Assembly: GCA_016866255.1 (NCBI GenBank)
Contig: VGMY01000001.1
Location: forward strand, 1 to 64,000
Length of the DNA stretch: 64,000 nucleotides
Origin: Bacteroidota bacterium
Lineage (GTDB): Bacteria; Bacteroidota; Bacteroidia; Flavobacteriales_D; Crocinitomicaceae
Reading direction: 5' to 3'
Each line of letters begins with the position of its first letter. Position 1 is the stretch's first letter. The position numbers were made by a program, and so were the translations under genes. The notes beneath the pieces were generated by a model. That model was not told the DNA's origin. It saw only the letters and a program-made list of their open reading frames with translations, and made no database searches. Below are positions 33,962-42,702 of this stretch, in pieces.

Positions 33962-36661
33962 ATGGCTGAAGAGGAATTGGAATCGAACGACGCCCAAGAG
34001 GAGCATAATCCTTTCGAAAATAAGAAAGTGGACGAAACCATTGTACCTGTTGGTGGGCTCTACGAGAATTGGTTTTTGGATTATGCAAGTTATGTTATTC
34101 TCGAGCGGGCGGTTCCCTCGTTGCAAGATGGTTTGAAGCCGGTTCAGCGCAGAATTTTACATTCCATGCGGGAGATGGAGGATGGGCGCTACAATAAAGT
34201 GGCCAACATTATCGGGAATACGATGAAGTATCATCCGCACGGCGATGCTTCCATTGGTGATGCCTTGGTACAAATTGGGCAGAAGGATCTCATGATCGAT
34301 TGCCAGGGAAATTGGGGCAATACGCTTACTGGGGATGGGGCGGCAGCGGCACGTTACATCGAAGCGCGTTTGTCCAAATTCGCTTTGCACGTTGCGTTCA
34401 ACCCAAAAACTACCCAATGGTTGGCTTCTTACGACGGCAGAAATAAGGAGCCTGAGAACCTGCCGATGAAATTTCCTCTGTTGCTGGCCCAGGGTGCAGA
34501 AGGCATTGCCGTAGGAATGGCGTGCAAGTTTCTTCCGCATAATTTTATCGAACTCATAGATAACTCCATCAACCACCTGCGGGGACGCAAGGTGGAAATT
34601 GTTCCCGATTTTCCGAATGGTGGAATGGCGGATTTTACCAATTATAACGATGGATTGCGCGGGGGCAGGGTTCGGGTTCGAGCAAAAATAAAAAAAGCAG
34701 ATACTAAAACCTTGGTTGTTCACGAAATTCCATTCGGAACTACCACCACTTCCTTGATTGAATCGATATTAAAAGCCAACGATAAAGGAAAGATAAAATT
34801 AAAAAAGATAGAGGATAACACTTCTTCTGAAGCTGAGATTATCATCCATTTGGCGCCGGGTGTTTCCCCCGATAAGACCATTGACGCCTTGTATGCGTTT
34901 ACCGATTGTGAAGTTTCTATTTCGCCAAATTCATCCATCATAGATGGTGAAAGGCCTCGTTTTTTAGGGGTATCAGAAATCCTCAAATACAATACCGATA
35001 ATACCGTTGAATTATTAAAACGCGAGTTAGAAATTCGATTGGACGAATTGGAAAGACAGTGGCATTTTTCTTCGTTGGAAAAATTATTCATCAATCATGA
35101 AATGTACATCGACTTTAAGTTGTACAGCGACCGAGATTCCTTATATGCTTATTTATACCAACAGTTTGAGCCTTTTAAAAAACAGCTCATTCGCGAAATC
35201 GTGGACGAGGATTTACACAAGTTGACCCAAATTCCCATGATTCGTATCACGCGTTTTGACTCGGAAAAAGCCGATGAAGCTTTGTTGAAAATTGAGGAGG
35301 AGATGGCGCAAGTGAAGCATCATTTAGCAAATTTGGTCGACTATGCTGTGGAATATTTTAAAGATCTTAAAAAGCGTTTTGGGCAAGGAAGGGAGCGTAA
35401 AACGGAAATAAAAATATTCGACACAATAAGTGCCACCAAGGTGATTATTGCCAATCGCAAACTCTACGTGGATATCGAAGAAGGCTTTATTGGTTACGGC
35501 TTAAGAAAAAATGAATCGGTAAGTGATTGTTCTGAAATCGACGATATTATTTGTTTTTTTACTTCCGGAAAAATGCTTGTAACGAAAGTTGCGGATAAGA
35601 AATTTGTCGGTAAAGGTTTGGTGTACGCAGCGGTATGGAAAAAAGGAGATACGCGTTCTATTTACCACATGTTTTATCAAGACGGTGCTAGCGGCGATAC
35701 CTATATGAAACGCTTTTACGTGAATAGCATTACGCGCGATACAGAATACGATTTAACCAAAGGAACGAAAAGTTCCAAATTGCTTTATTTTTCGGTTCAT
35801 CCCAACGGAGAGCGCGAAGTTATTTCGGTTTTACTGCGCCCACGGCCGCATTTAAAACGCTTGCGTTGGGACATCGATTTGGGGCAATTACTCATAAAAG
35901 GACGCAATTCTGCGGGCAATCGAGTGACCAAAGAAATTGTTCATAAAATCGTTCAAAAGGAGGTGGGGGGCAGTACCTTGGCAGCTCGAAGAATTTGGTA
36001 CGACGATGTGGTGGGGCGCCTTAACGATGAAGGTCGAGGTCGTTTTCTCGGGGATTTCAAGGGCGATGACCGCATCCTTACGCTTTACAAAAACGGAGAC
36101 TATCGCTTGAGTTCCTTTGATCTTTCTAACCATTTTGATGAGGACATGATTCATCTGGAAAAATGGATACCAAGGCGTCCGATTTCCTGCGTGTATTTTG
36201 ATCCTGAAAAGGAAATCAATTTTGTAAAACGCTTTTTGTGCGAGGTTCTATCTGACAAGCGGGTTTCCTTCATCAGCGAAACGGAAGGAGCTTATTTACA
36301 AGCGGTGTCAACCGCCTACCGGCCCGAGGTACGTGTAGTCTTTAATAAATTATTCAAGGAAACCAAAAACCTTCCCGATTCAGTCTTGAACTTGGCCGAC
36401 ATGATCGACGTTAAAGGCATGAAAGCCCAGGGAAACCAAGTTACCAAAATGAAAGTCAAGGAGATTACGCTAACCCATGCCATTGGAGAAGGAAAAGAAC
36501 CTTGGCCCATGGAGGAGGAGGGATCCTTTGAGGTTACTGGAGAGCTTGAGGGTGAAATTGAAAAAGAGGCCGCTAACGAGGCCGCGTCGAAGGGTGAAAC
36601 CTCGGTAGAATGGGACTTCACCAAGAAAAACGACGACAATACCCCAAGCTTATTTGATTAA
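33962..36661 (+). CDS. parC: DNA topoisomerase IV subunit A
   Basis: The DNA-cleaving subunit, 899 residues. The breakage-reunion domain contains VPSLQDGLKPVQRRIL, YHPHGDASIGDAL and the catalytic tyrosine Y132 in ARYIEARLS. The C-terminal region is a diverged beta-pinwheel without a clear GyrA-box, consistent with ParC, and ends in a Glu-rich tail. It is translated directly after parE. Bacteroidota usually carry gyrA and gyrB elsewhere; whether this genome does cannot be seen from the window. Confidence 0.92.
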   Translation: MAEEELESNDAQEEHNPFENKKVDETIVPVGGLYENWFLDYASYVILERAVPSLQDGLKPVQRRILHSMREMEDGRYNKVANIIGNTMKYHPHGDASIGDALVQIGQKDLMIDCQGNWGNTLTGDGAAAARYIEARLSKFALHVAFNPKTTQWLASYDGRNKEPENLPMKFPLLLAQGAEGIAVGMACKFLPHNFIELIDNSINHLRGRKVEIVPDFPNGGMADFTNYNDGLRGGRVRVRAKIKKADTKTLVVHEIPFGTTTTSLIESILKANDKGKIKLKKIEDNTSSEAEIIIHLAPGVSPDKTIDALYAFTDCEVSISPNSSIIDGERPRFLGVSEILKYNTDNTVELLKRELEIRLDELERQWHFSSLEKLFINHEMYIDFKLYSDRDSLYAYLYQQFEPFKKQLIREIVDEDLHKLTQIPMIRITRFDSEKADEALLKIEEEMAQVKHHLANLVDYAVEYFKDLKKRFGQGRERKTEIKIFDTISATKVIIANRKLYVDIEEGFIGYGLRKNESVSDCSEIDDIICFFTSGKMLVTKVADKKFVGKGLVYAAVWKKGDTRSIYHMFYQDGASGDTYMKRFYVNSITRDTEYDLTKGTKSSKLLYFSVHPNGEREVISVLLRPRPHLKRLRWDIDLGQLLIKGRNSAGNRVTKEIVHKIVQKEVGGSTLAARRIWYDDVVGRLNDEGRGRFLGDFKGDDRILTLYKNGDYRLSSFDLSNHFDEDMIHLEKWIPRRPISCVYFDPEKEINFVKRFLCEVLSDKRVSFISETEGAYLQAVSTAYRPEVRVVFNKLFKETKNLPDSVLNLADMIDVKGMKAQGNQVTKMKVKEITLTHAIGEGKEPWPMEEEGSFEVTGELEGEIEKEAANEAASKGETSVEWDFTKKNDDNTPSLFD

Positions 36662-36670
36662 AGGGATACG

Positions 36671-37171
36671 ATGGTGCGACCGAAACATCTTACACTTTTT
36701 TTGGTCATCCATATAAGTTCTTTTATATACGCTCAAGATGATGGTCGTTGGTATGGTTCTTACAGTTTCGGAATGCAACGAATGGACTTCTTTCATCAAC
36801 TCGGGTTGACGCTTAGAATGCAGTCGTTCCGTATGGAAATCCAACAAGCTTTTGGTCAACGCAGTGCAGCGTCCGGTACCTTGTTCTCCCAAACGGGTCT
36901 GCAGTGCTCCTATGTATTCGCTCGAAAGGTGGTGGAGTTTTCGCCGTATCTTCGGTTGAATTATGGTAGGCTTGCAGCGCCCTTTGCCTTTAATTACTAC
37001 CGCATGGAACTCGGACATCAGCTCAGCTTACCTCTACATCGAAGGCACCTTTTCCCCTTGGATCCCTTTCTTTCAACAGGTATTTCCCAAGCCTGGGAAC
37101 AGCAACATAAAGCCCTGCATACCTTTTTAGATTTTTCCCTATACCTCGGTGTACGTTATGCGTTTGATTAG
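36671..37171 (+). CDS. Hypothetical exported protein, probable small outer-membrane barrel
   Basis: A 166-residue protein with a signal peptide ending IYAQ. The mature part alternates polar and aromatic residues (SYSFGMQRM, LTLRMQSFRMEI, SPYLRLNYGRL, YLGVRYAFD), as in small outer-membrane beta-barrels, and it ends close to an aromatic residue. No family is recognised. It begins nine bases after parC and overlaps the next gene by fourteen bases. Confidence 0.6.
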   Translation: MVRPKHLTLFLVIHISSFIYAQDDGRWYGSYSFGMQRMDFFHQLGLTLRMQSFRMEIQQAFGQRSAASGTLFSQTGLQCSYVFARKVVEFSPYLRLNYGRLAAPFAFNYYRMELGHQLSLPLHRRHLFPLDPFLSTGISQAWEQQHKALHTFLDFSLYLGVRYAFD

Positions 37172-37934
37172 TTTATTTTTCGCTTTGATTGTTTTAGCAA
37201 TAGGATGCAGCAAGCGCAGCGACAGCTCAACACGGATTTTTGGTCACGCGGCCTCTGGATTGAACATTTCGAGCGCAATTTATCACAACAACTCCCGCGA
37301 AGCGGTTCATTATGCGTTGAGCTTACCCCATTGCAGCGGGGTGGAGGTCGACGTACGCATGGATGCCGACGGTCAGTTGTGGTTATTCCACGACGAAACC
37401 CTGGACGCTTCCACCAATTTAAGCGGCTACGTAGAGGCTTCCACAACAACTTACCTGGAATCTGGACGGTACAGCACCATGAAAAAGGAACGGGTGACCG
37501 CTTTGACCTCGGATTTGGTCGATGTATTGCTGCAAGGAGTAACCTTTCTTGATCTTAAAGGGAGCCATAACACCAATAAAGACTCCCTGCTTGCTTCTTT
37601 ACTGTCCTTGAATTTGGATACCTCCAAGTTTTGGATCATCGTTCCAAATCAAGCGTATGTTGAATTGTTTAAAAGTTATTTCCCAACCTATCTTGCCCTT
37701 CAAGATTTTTCAGACTTGAGCAGTTCGTTCCTTGAAAACCAACCAGAACTTCGAGGAATTTGCATTCGAAATGAAAAGATTACGCGAGAACAGGTTAATT
37801 TCCTGAAATCCATTCACAAAAAAACGATTATTTACGAAGTTCGTTCGTCACAGGGTATTTTTAAAGCATTGAAAAAAGATCCCGCCTTCTTATTATCCGA
37901 TGACTTAAAATTGGCCTTAGGGTTGCGCTATTGA
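37158..37934 (+). CDS. Glycerophosphodiester phosphodiesterase-like lipoprotein
   Basis: A 258-residue exported lipoprotein (lipobox LAIGC17) with a TIM-barrel GDPD-type core. The expected catalytic set is visible: H30 in FGHAASG, E63 and D65 in VEVDV, and H78-D79 in LFHDETLD, followed by LDLKG. Such enzymes hydrolyse glycerophosphodiesters to glycerol-3-phosphate and an alcohol. ATG 37158 is chosen over GTG 37149 because it gives a cleaner signal. Its stop overlaps the end of terC on the other strand by seven bases. Confidence 0.8.
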   Translation: MRLISLFFALIVLAIGCSKRSDSSTRIFGHAASGLNISSAIYHNNSREAVHYALSLPHCSGVEVDVRMDADGQLWLFHDETLDASTNLSGYVEASTTTYLESGRYSTMKKERVTALTSDLVDVLLQGVTFLDLKGSHNTNKDSLLASLLSLNLDTSKFWIIVPNQAYVELFKSYFPTYLALQDFSDLSSSFLENQPELRGICIRNEKITREQVNFLKSIHKKTIIYEVRSSQGIFKALKKDPAFLLSDDLKLALGLRY

Positions 37935-38674
37935 GCTTTGTTTCTCCGAGCGCGCATGTTCAATAATTCCACAAACAGGGAAAAACCAAATCCAAAATAG
38001 ATATAGCCTTTCGGAAAAGGGTATTTGAACGCTTCAGCCACCAAGAATACGCCGATAACGAGTAGAAAACTGAGCGCAATGGTTTTAATGTTCGGATTTT
38101 TCTGAATGAAATCGCTGATAATTCCTGAAAAGCGCAGCATAACCAGCATTGAAACGAGCACCGAAAGATATACGATGGCGATTGGGTTGGCGTCAAGTTC
38201 TTGTTGCATACCGTTGACCATTCCAATGGCAGAAATCACCGAATCAAGACTGAACACAATATCCACTAATACGATTTGCGCTACTACGCTTCGAAAACTG
38301 AGCTCGTTTTCTAGGGCTAATTCAGCCTTATGTTTTAGGCCGCGCTGCAATTCCAAAATGCTTTTGTAAACGAGAAATAAACCTCCTGCCAAAAGCACAA
38401 GATCCTTGTAATTGAATTCACCGAACCAAGGTGAATAAATAGGTTCAATTAAATGGATTAGAAGGCTCAGCATGGCCAAGAGCACAAAACGAAAAATCAG
38501 GGCTAGGGTCAGCCCCAAAAATCGCGCACGTTGCTTCAAGGCCGACACTTTCAATTTATCCGTAACAATCGAGATGAATATCACATTGTCGATGCCAAGA
38601 ATAATTTCCAAAATTGAGAGCAGCAACAGGTAAAACCAACCTTGGGGGTGGAAAAAAATCTCGAAGAATCCCAT
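37928..38674 (-). CDS. TerC family integral membrane protein
   Basis: A 248-residue protein with about seven membrane helices and the TerC signature: EIILGIDNVIFISIV in helix 2 and DIVFSLDSVISAIG in helix 5, with paired acidic residues inside the membrane. TerC/YjbE-type proteins export manganese or other metal ions and help metallate exported proteins. Its ATG overlaps the menD stop by one base, so it is translated after menD although no metabolic link is known. Confidence 0.9.
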   Translation of the reverse strand: MGFFEIFFHPQGWFYLLLLSILEIILGIDNVIFISIVTDKLKVSALKQRARFLGLTLALIFRFVLLAMLSLLIHLIEPIYSPWFGEFNYKDLVLLAGGLFLVYKSILELQRGLKHKAELALENELSFRSVVAQIVLVDIVFSLDSVISAIGMVNGMQQELDANPIAIVYLSVLVSMLVMLRFSGIISDFIQKNPNIKTIALSFLLVIGVFLVAEAFKYPFPKGYIYFGFGFSLFVELLNMRARRNKAQ

Positions 38675-40341
38675 TATTTGATAAAGTTAAAAAAGGAATT
38701 CAATACTTGAGGCGATTGGTGCTTATTTGTACGTATTTCGAGGCAATTGATGTCAGTTGTTAGCAGCAATTTGTTCATGGCCTCGTCGAGCAGTTCAACC
38801 TCCTCGATACACGCATATTTCCAACCGTAAGACGCTGATACAGCCCCGTTTCGCGAATGTTTCGCTTCGAAGTATTTTTCGCATTGCGGTGAATCTTTTG
38901 CTCCATCGATGATGTTAAAAATACCACCTCCTTGGTTATTGACTATTAAAATTTTCAGGTTCGGTGAAAGGTCTTGAAGCTGTAGCGCACTGACATCGTA
39001 TAGAAATGAAACGTCACCAATAATAAGGACGTTGAGACGATCGTCTTTGGAGGCATAACCCATGGCTGTGCTGAGGCACCCGTCGATGCCGCTGGTTCCG
39101 CGATTTGACAGGTGAATGCAAGCTTTTGCCGGGTCAAACAATTGCATGTAACGGATAACGGAACTGTTTCCCAGGTGAATTACCGAATGCTCGGGAACCC
39201 GGTTTAAGAAGGATTTATAGACGTTGAAATCCACTAAAACATCTTTTGGTGCTTGAAAAGCCGTCATTTTGCGGTTGGCTTCCAAGTCCAACTTTTTCCA
39301 AACGTTGAAATAGTTTGGAACCTCCAATCCTATGGTCATGCCGCTAAGGCCAGTGAAAAAATCAGTCGGTTGTGCGATGATGGAATGGGTCAATTGTTGA
39401 TAAGTATCCATTTCCCGAAAATCAATCCCCACTCTTATGTGCGCCGTCAAGGGCGCTTTTCGTAAAAAAGATTTGATGCGCTTCGAAACAATTGCCCCAC
39501 CGATGGAAATCAAGACGTCGGGAAGGAATTCAGACGCTACGGCATCATCAATGCAATTGAGTGAACGATCAATGCAGGGAATAAATCGACTCGAGCTAAG
39601 GTTGGAAGTATTTTCTGTAAGGACGACGACGTGATCATGGTGGGCAAATTTTTCTAAAGCATCCTGGAGACCCTGTGATGCTGGAAGCTGGCCGCAAAGA
39701 ACCATGATTTTCTTCTGAAGCATCAGCCTACTCAAGTTGTTTAGGACGCTCGGGTCTACGGTAAAATTTTCCACCACGGAAATGGTGCGATGAAAAAAGC
39801 GTTTTTTATCCTCGGTTTTGTACAGCGGTTCCGCTAGCCCCACATTGATATGAGCAGGACCCAGGTGTAATTTGTTGAACAACAGTGCGGTCTGACGCTG
39901 GTATTGCCAAAGGGTGGTTTTATCTTCTTTTTGGTCCTCAAGGTGCAGCGATCGGTGGGTAAAATCCCGAAATAAATTTCGCTGACGTATGGTCTGGCCA
40001 TCGCCTTGGTCTGTCCAAGCCTCGGGGCGATCGGCTGAAATTACCAACAAGGGAATGGATCGATAGAAGGCTTCGGTTACTGCAGGTAGGTAATTTGTGG
40101 GAGCTGATCCTGAGGTACAACAAATTGCCACGGGTCGCCCTAATTTTTCAGCAAGGCCAAGCGCAAAAAAGGCCGCAGACCGCTCATCGTGAATGACAAT
40201 TGTTTCAATTTTCGGATGATGGTCGGCACTGATTGCCAGGGGTGCGTTGCGAGATCCCGGAGAGAAAACCCAATGAGTCACTCCGTGTTCAACGCACTGA
40301 TCGACGACTAACTGAACTACCCATTTATTGCTGGTAATCAT
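38674..40341 (-). CDS. menD: SEPHCHC synthase MenD
   Basis: 2-succinyl-5-enolpyruvyl-6-hydroxy-3-cyclohexene-1-carboxylate synthase, a thiamine-diphosphate enzyme joining isochorismate and 2-oxoglutarate in menaquinone synthesis. The 555-residue length is typical. VFSPGSRNAPLA, the glutamate-bearing DERSAAFFALG, CCTSGSAPTNY and the diphosphate-binding IIGDVSFLYD...NNQGGGIF are visible. A TACCTTTG box lies four bases before ATG 40341. It follows menF (isochorismate synthase) by thirteen bases. Confidence 0.96.
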   Translation of the reverse strand: MITSNKWVVQLVVDQCVEHGVTHWVFSPGSRNAPLAISADHHPKIETIVIHDERSAAFFALGLAEKLGRPVAICCTSGSAPTNYLPAVTEAFYRSIPLLVISADRPEAWTDQGDGQTIRQRNLFRDFTHRSLHLEDQKEDKTTLWQYQRQTALLFNKLHLGPAHINVGLAEPLYKTEDKKRFFHRTISVVENFTVDPSVLNNLSRLMLQKKIMVLCGQLPASQGLQDALEKFAHHDHVVVLTENTSNLSSSRFIPCIDRSLNCIDDAVASEFLPDVLISIGGAIVSKRIKSFLRKAPLTAHIRVGIDFREMDTYQQLTHSIIAQPTDFFTGLSGMTIGLEVPNYFNVWKKLDLEANRKMTAFQAPKDVLVDFNVYKSFLNRVPEHSVIHLGNSSVIRYMQLFDPAKACIHLSNRGTSGIDGCLSTAMGYASKDDRLNVLIIGDVSFLYDVSALQLQDLSPNLKILIVNNQGGGIFNIIDGAKDSPQCEKYFEAKHSRNGAVSASYGWKYACIEEVELLDEAMNKLLLTTDINCLEIRTNKHQSPQVLNSFFNFIK

Positions 40342-40345
40342 GGTG

Positions 40346-40353
40346 CAAAGGTA
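40346..40353 (-). promoter_or_regulatory. TACCTTTG box between menF and menD, 4 nt before ATG
   Basis: On the minus strand: TACCTTTG, CACC, then the menD ATG. A complete consensus match placed in the thirteen-base gap after menF, predicting a separate leaderless menD transcript inside the operon. Confidence 0.55.
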
Positions 40354-40354
40354 T

Positions 40355-41299
40355 TCAATTCAGCAACGTAAATAAGGTGCTGCTCTTGTTTTCGGTTTCT
40401 ATCCATTCTGCTTCGGGCTTGGAATCTGCTGTAATACCTGCTCCGACATAAGCGTGCAAGACACCTTCAATAATTTGTGCACAGCGTAAATTGACGTAAC
40501 AATGGGTTTGTTCGTTATCAAAAAAACCGATGATTCCTGTGTACAATTCGCGGTCATGTTTTTCGACAACCCTCAGCGATTCTTGTGCTTTGGTTGGGGG
40601 TATTCCACACACCGCAGGGGTGGGATGCAATCGTCGAACGAGGTCGTGGGTGATGTTGCTTGCGGATTCAAACCATAGGTCGGTTCGAAGGTGGGTGACC
40701 GGCCCGGCTTTGTGGTTGTAGGGTCCTTCGGTTTCATAATCCACGTGCATTTCATGGAGTATTCCCTCAATGTAATCAGTTACAATGCGCTGTTCTACAA
40801 TTTCTTTATCCTGCCAATTCGGGATTTCCGTGCTGGAACGAGTACCTGCCAGCGACATGAGGAAATAATGGTTCTTTATTCGGCGTAGGAGCAATTCAGG
40901 GCTGGCGCCAATCCATTCTCCCAAATTTCGGTCGTTAAAATGATACACAAAGGCGGAAGGGTACTTGTCGCACAATTCTTCAAACATGTGAGAGGGTGTC
41001 GTATTTTTCAGCGGTTTGCTGATGGCCCGGGAGAGGACCAATTTTACCAAATCCAATTGTTTGATGTTTTTTTGAATTTTTCGCACCGCCCGGGTAAAAG
41101 AGTTGCGATCCATGTTGTGCGGTTTTATTTTTTTTGTAGGGATAACTTCCCGTGGTTGTTTCATGCTGTGAAAGGCGTAAAAATGGGAGGCATCGGCATC
41201 ACTGACAATGAAACCTGAAACGTTTTGAGGGGAGTCAACGGGAAGAAAAATCCCATAAGATTGCACAATTTCTTGGCCGGGAATCCTGTAGCGCAACAT
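40355..41299 (-). CDS. menF: Isochorismate synthase
   Basis: Converts chorismate to isochorismate, the first menaquinone step. The 314-residue protein is a chorismate-binding domain: VKLVLSRAIS, FNDRNLGEWIGASPELLL, LAGTRSS, HLRTDL, LHPTPAVCGIPP, and VNLRCAQI near the end. It is shorter than E. coli MenF because the N-terminal extension is missing. The neighbouring menD supports isochorismate synthase over anthranilate or aminodeoxychorismate synthase. Its ATG overlaps the thioesterase stop by one base. Confidence 0.92.
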   Translation of the reverse strand: MLRYRIPGQEIVQSYGIFLPVDSPQNVSGFIVSDADASHFYAFHSMKQPREVIPTKKIKPHNMDRNSFTRAVRKIQKNIKQLDLVKLVLSRAISKPLKNTTPSHMFEELCDKYPSAFVYHFNDRNLGEWIGASPELLLRRIKNHYFLMSLAGTRSSTEIPNWQDKEIVEQRIVTDYIEGILHEMHVDYETEGPYNHKAGPVTHLRTDLWFESASNITHDLVRRLHPTPAVCGIPPTKAQESLRVVEKHDRELYTGIIGFFDNEQTHCYVNLRCAQIIEGVLHAYVGAGITADSKPEAEWIETENKSSTLFTLLN

Positions 41300-41724
41300 T
41301 AAACGTGTTTTTTGATCCTCATAATGGTCAAACGTCCAGTGCAGACCAATTGTTCAGTGGCTGTTTCATGGATGTTGACTTCCCAGATATGAGTGGAACT
41401 GCCTGCATGGATTAGGGTTCCCGTAGCCACGACGGTTCCGTTTCGCAGCGCTTTCAAGTGTTCTGCGCTAACAGAAAGCCCAACGGGTCTTTCATCGGTG
41501 CCCTTAGCCATTAAAAAACTGCCGAAAGAACCAACGGTTTCAATCAAGGCAGCAGAGGCGCCGCCGTGTAAAATGCCCATGGGTTGATGGGTCCGATGAT
41601 TTACGGGCATGCTAAATTTGAGGTAGTTGTCCCCAAGTTCAACGCATTCAATGCCCAAGGATTCCATCAGGGTATTGCGGTTCAAAGCATTGACCTCTTC
41701 TAATGTAAATTTTGAAAAATCCAT
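41299..41724 (-). CDS. Hotdog-fold thioesterase, likely DHNA-CoA thioesterase (MenI-like)
   Basis: A 141-residue PaaI/YbdB-type hotdog protein with the motif HGGASAALIETVGS, whose glutamate is the probable catalytic residue, and HLKALRNGTVVATG. Its position directly upstream of menF and menD suggests hydrolysis of 1,4-dihydroxy-2-naphthoyl-CoA in menaquinone synthesis. The start at 41724 (MDFSKFTLE) is chosen over 41748 because a TACCTTTA box lies four bases before it and the family begins there. Confidence 0.82.
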   Translation of the reverse strand: MDFSKFTLEEVNALNRNTLMESLGIECVELGDNYLKFSMPVNHRTHQPMGILHGGASAALIETVGSFGSFLMAKGTDERPVGLSVSAEHLKALRNGTVVATGTLIHAGSSTHIWEVNIHETATEQLVCTGRLTIMRIKKHV

Positions 41725-41728
41725 GCTG

Positions 41729-41736
41729 TAAAGGTA
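41729..41736 (-). promoter_or_regulatory. TACCTTTA box, 4 nt before the thioesterase ATG
   Basis: On the minus strand: TACCTTTA, CAGC, ATG 41724. The last base departs from TAnnTTTG. It heads the thioesterase-menF-menD-terC gene run and decides the start. The remaining gap, 41749-41899, contains no supported gene. Confidence 0.5.
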
Positions 41737-41899
41737 GCTCAAAATCAAAAAATGCAGGAGAAAATTATCGGGTAAAGAACTTACTGAGTTCGCATCAAGC
41801 CGGTCTTATGTTATTCTTGCCATAGCCATGAGCAATAAATCCATCTTATTCACCGACGTGCCCTAAATAAAGACTCATCTTGAAAGAATCCGCAAATCG

Positions 41900-42553
41900 C
41901 TACCTGGTGTAAACGTAGTATAAAATATTAGCCCCCATTTTCAGGGCTTGCTGCCTTTTCTCCTCTGGGTCGTTATGAATTTTTTGGTCTTCCCAACCAT
42001 CGCTGAGATCGGTTTCAAAGGTATAGAGCAAAACCAATCTCCCCTCGTGGAAAACCCCAAAGGCCTGCGGTCGTTTTCCGTCATGCTCGTGGATTTTGGG
42101 TAAGCCTCCCAGCTTGTAGTACGCCGAAAAAATTTCGTGATTCGAAGGAAGTTCCTGTAAATCATGGTCTGGAAAAACTTTGCGTATTTCGCTTCGAACG
42201 TATTCGTCCATCCCGTAATTATCATCGATGTGTAAAAAACCTCCTGCCAGGAGGTAGTCTCTCAAATTCAGGGCTTCATAACGGGTAAAAACCACGTTTC
42301 CATGCCCTGTCATATGCACGAAAGGGTAGAGGTACAAGTCTTTCGAACCTACCTCCACGTAGGGAACATCCCTCGATATCAGGGTGCCTAAGTTCTGATT
42401 GCAGAATTGAGCCAAGTTGGGAAGCGCTGTTGGATTCGCGTAGTAATCACCTCCTCCATTGTATTTGAGCACAGCAATTTTATAAGTTCCTGGTGTTTGT
42501 GCAAAAATCATCCAGCAAAAACACATGGTTGATAGGAGGGCGAGCAATTTCAT
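41900..42553 (-). CDS. DUF4159 domain-containing exported protein
   Basis: A 217-residue exported protein (signal peptide ending FAQ) starting at ATG 42553. The domain has LKYNGGGDYYANPTALPNL, LRDYLLAGGFLHIDDNYGMD and LLYTFETDLSDGWED, the DUF4159 pattern. This family has a glutamine-amidotransferase-like fold (ThuA-related) and no established function. An alternative start at 42610 would add 19 charged residues before the signal, so it is unlikely. It is divergent from carB. Confidence 0.88.
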   Translation of the reverse strand: MKLLALLSTMCFCWMIFAQTPGTYKIAVLKYNGGGDYYANPTALPNLAQFCNQNLGTLISRDVPYVEVGSKDLYLYPFVHMTGHGNVVFTRYEALNLRDYLLAGGFLHIDDNYGMDEYVRSEIRKVFPDHDLQELPSNHEIFSAYYKLGGLPKIHEHDGKRPQAFGVFHEGRLVLLYTFETDLSDGWEDQKIHNDPEEKRQQALKMGANILYYVYTR

Positions 42554-42561
42554 TGGTTGAA

Positions 42562-42569
42562 CAAAAATA
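42562..42569 (-). promoter_or_regulatory. TATTTTTG -7 box for the DUF4159 gene
   Basis: TATTTTTG on the minus strand, eight bases before ATG 42553; an exact match to TAnnTTTG. It supports the 42553 start, with a leader of two to four bases at most. Confidence 0.5.
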
Positions 42570-42702
42570 CGTTTTTCATCTTTCGGTTGCACTATTCTGC
42601 CGTCTTTCATAAAATGTGTAAAAAAAAATCCTGTTGAAATATGGAACCTTTATTTTTAGCGTAATTTTACCTGCCCAATGTAAGGTATGCAAACCTGAAT
42701 TT

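Noticed and set aside
42634-42702. Extended N-terminus of CarB from ATG 42634
   Set aside because: The extra 23 residues have no family counterpart; the conserved domain begins right after ATG 42703.
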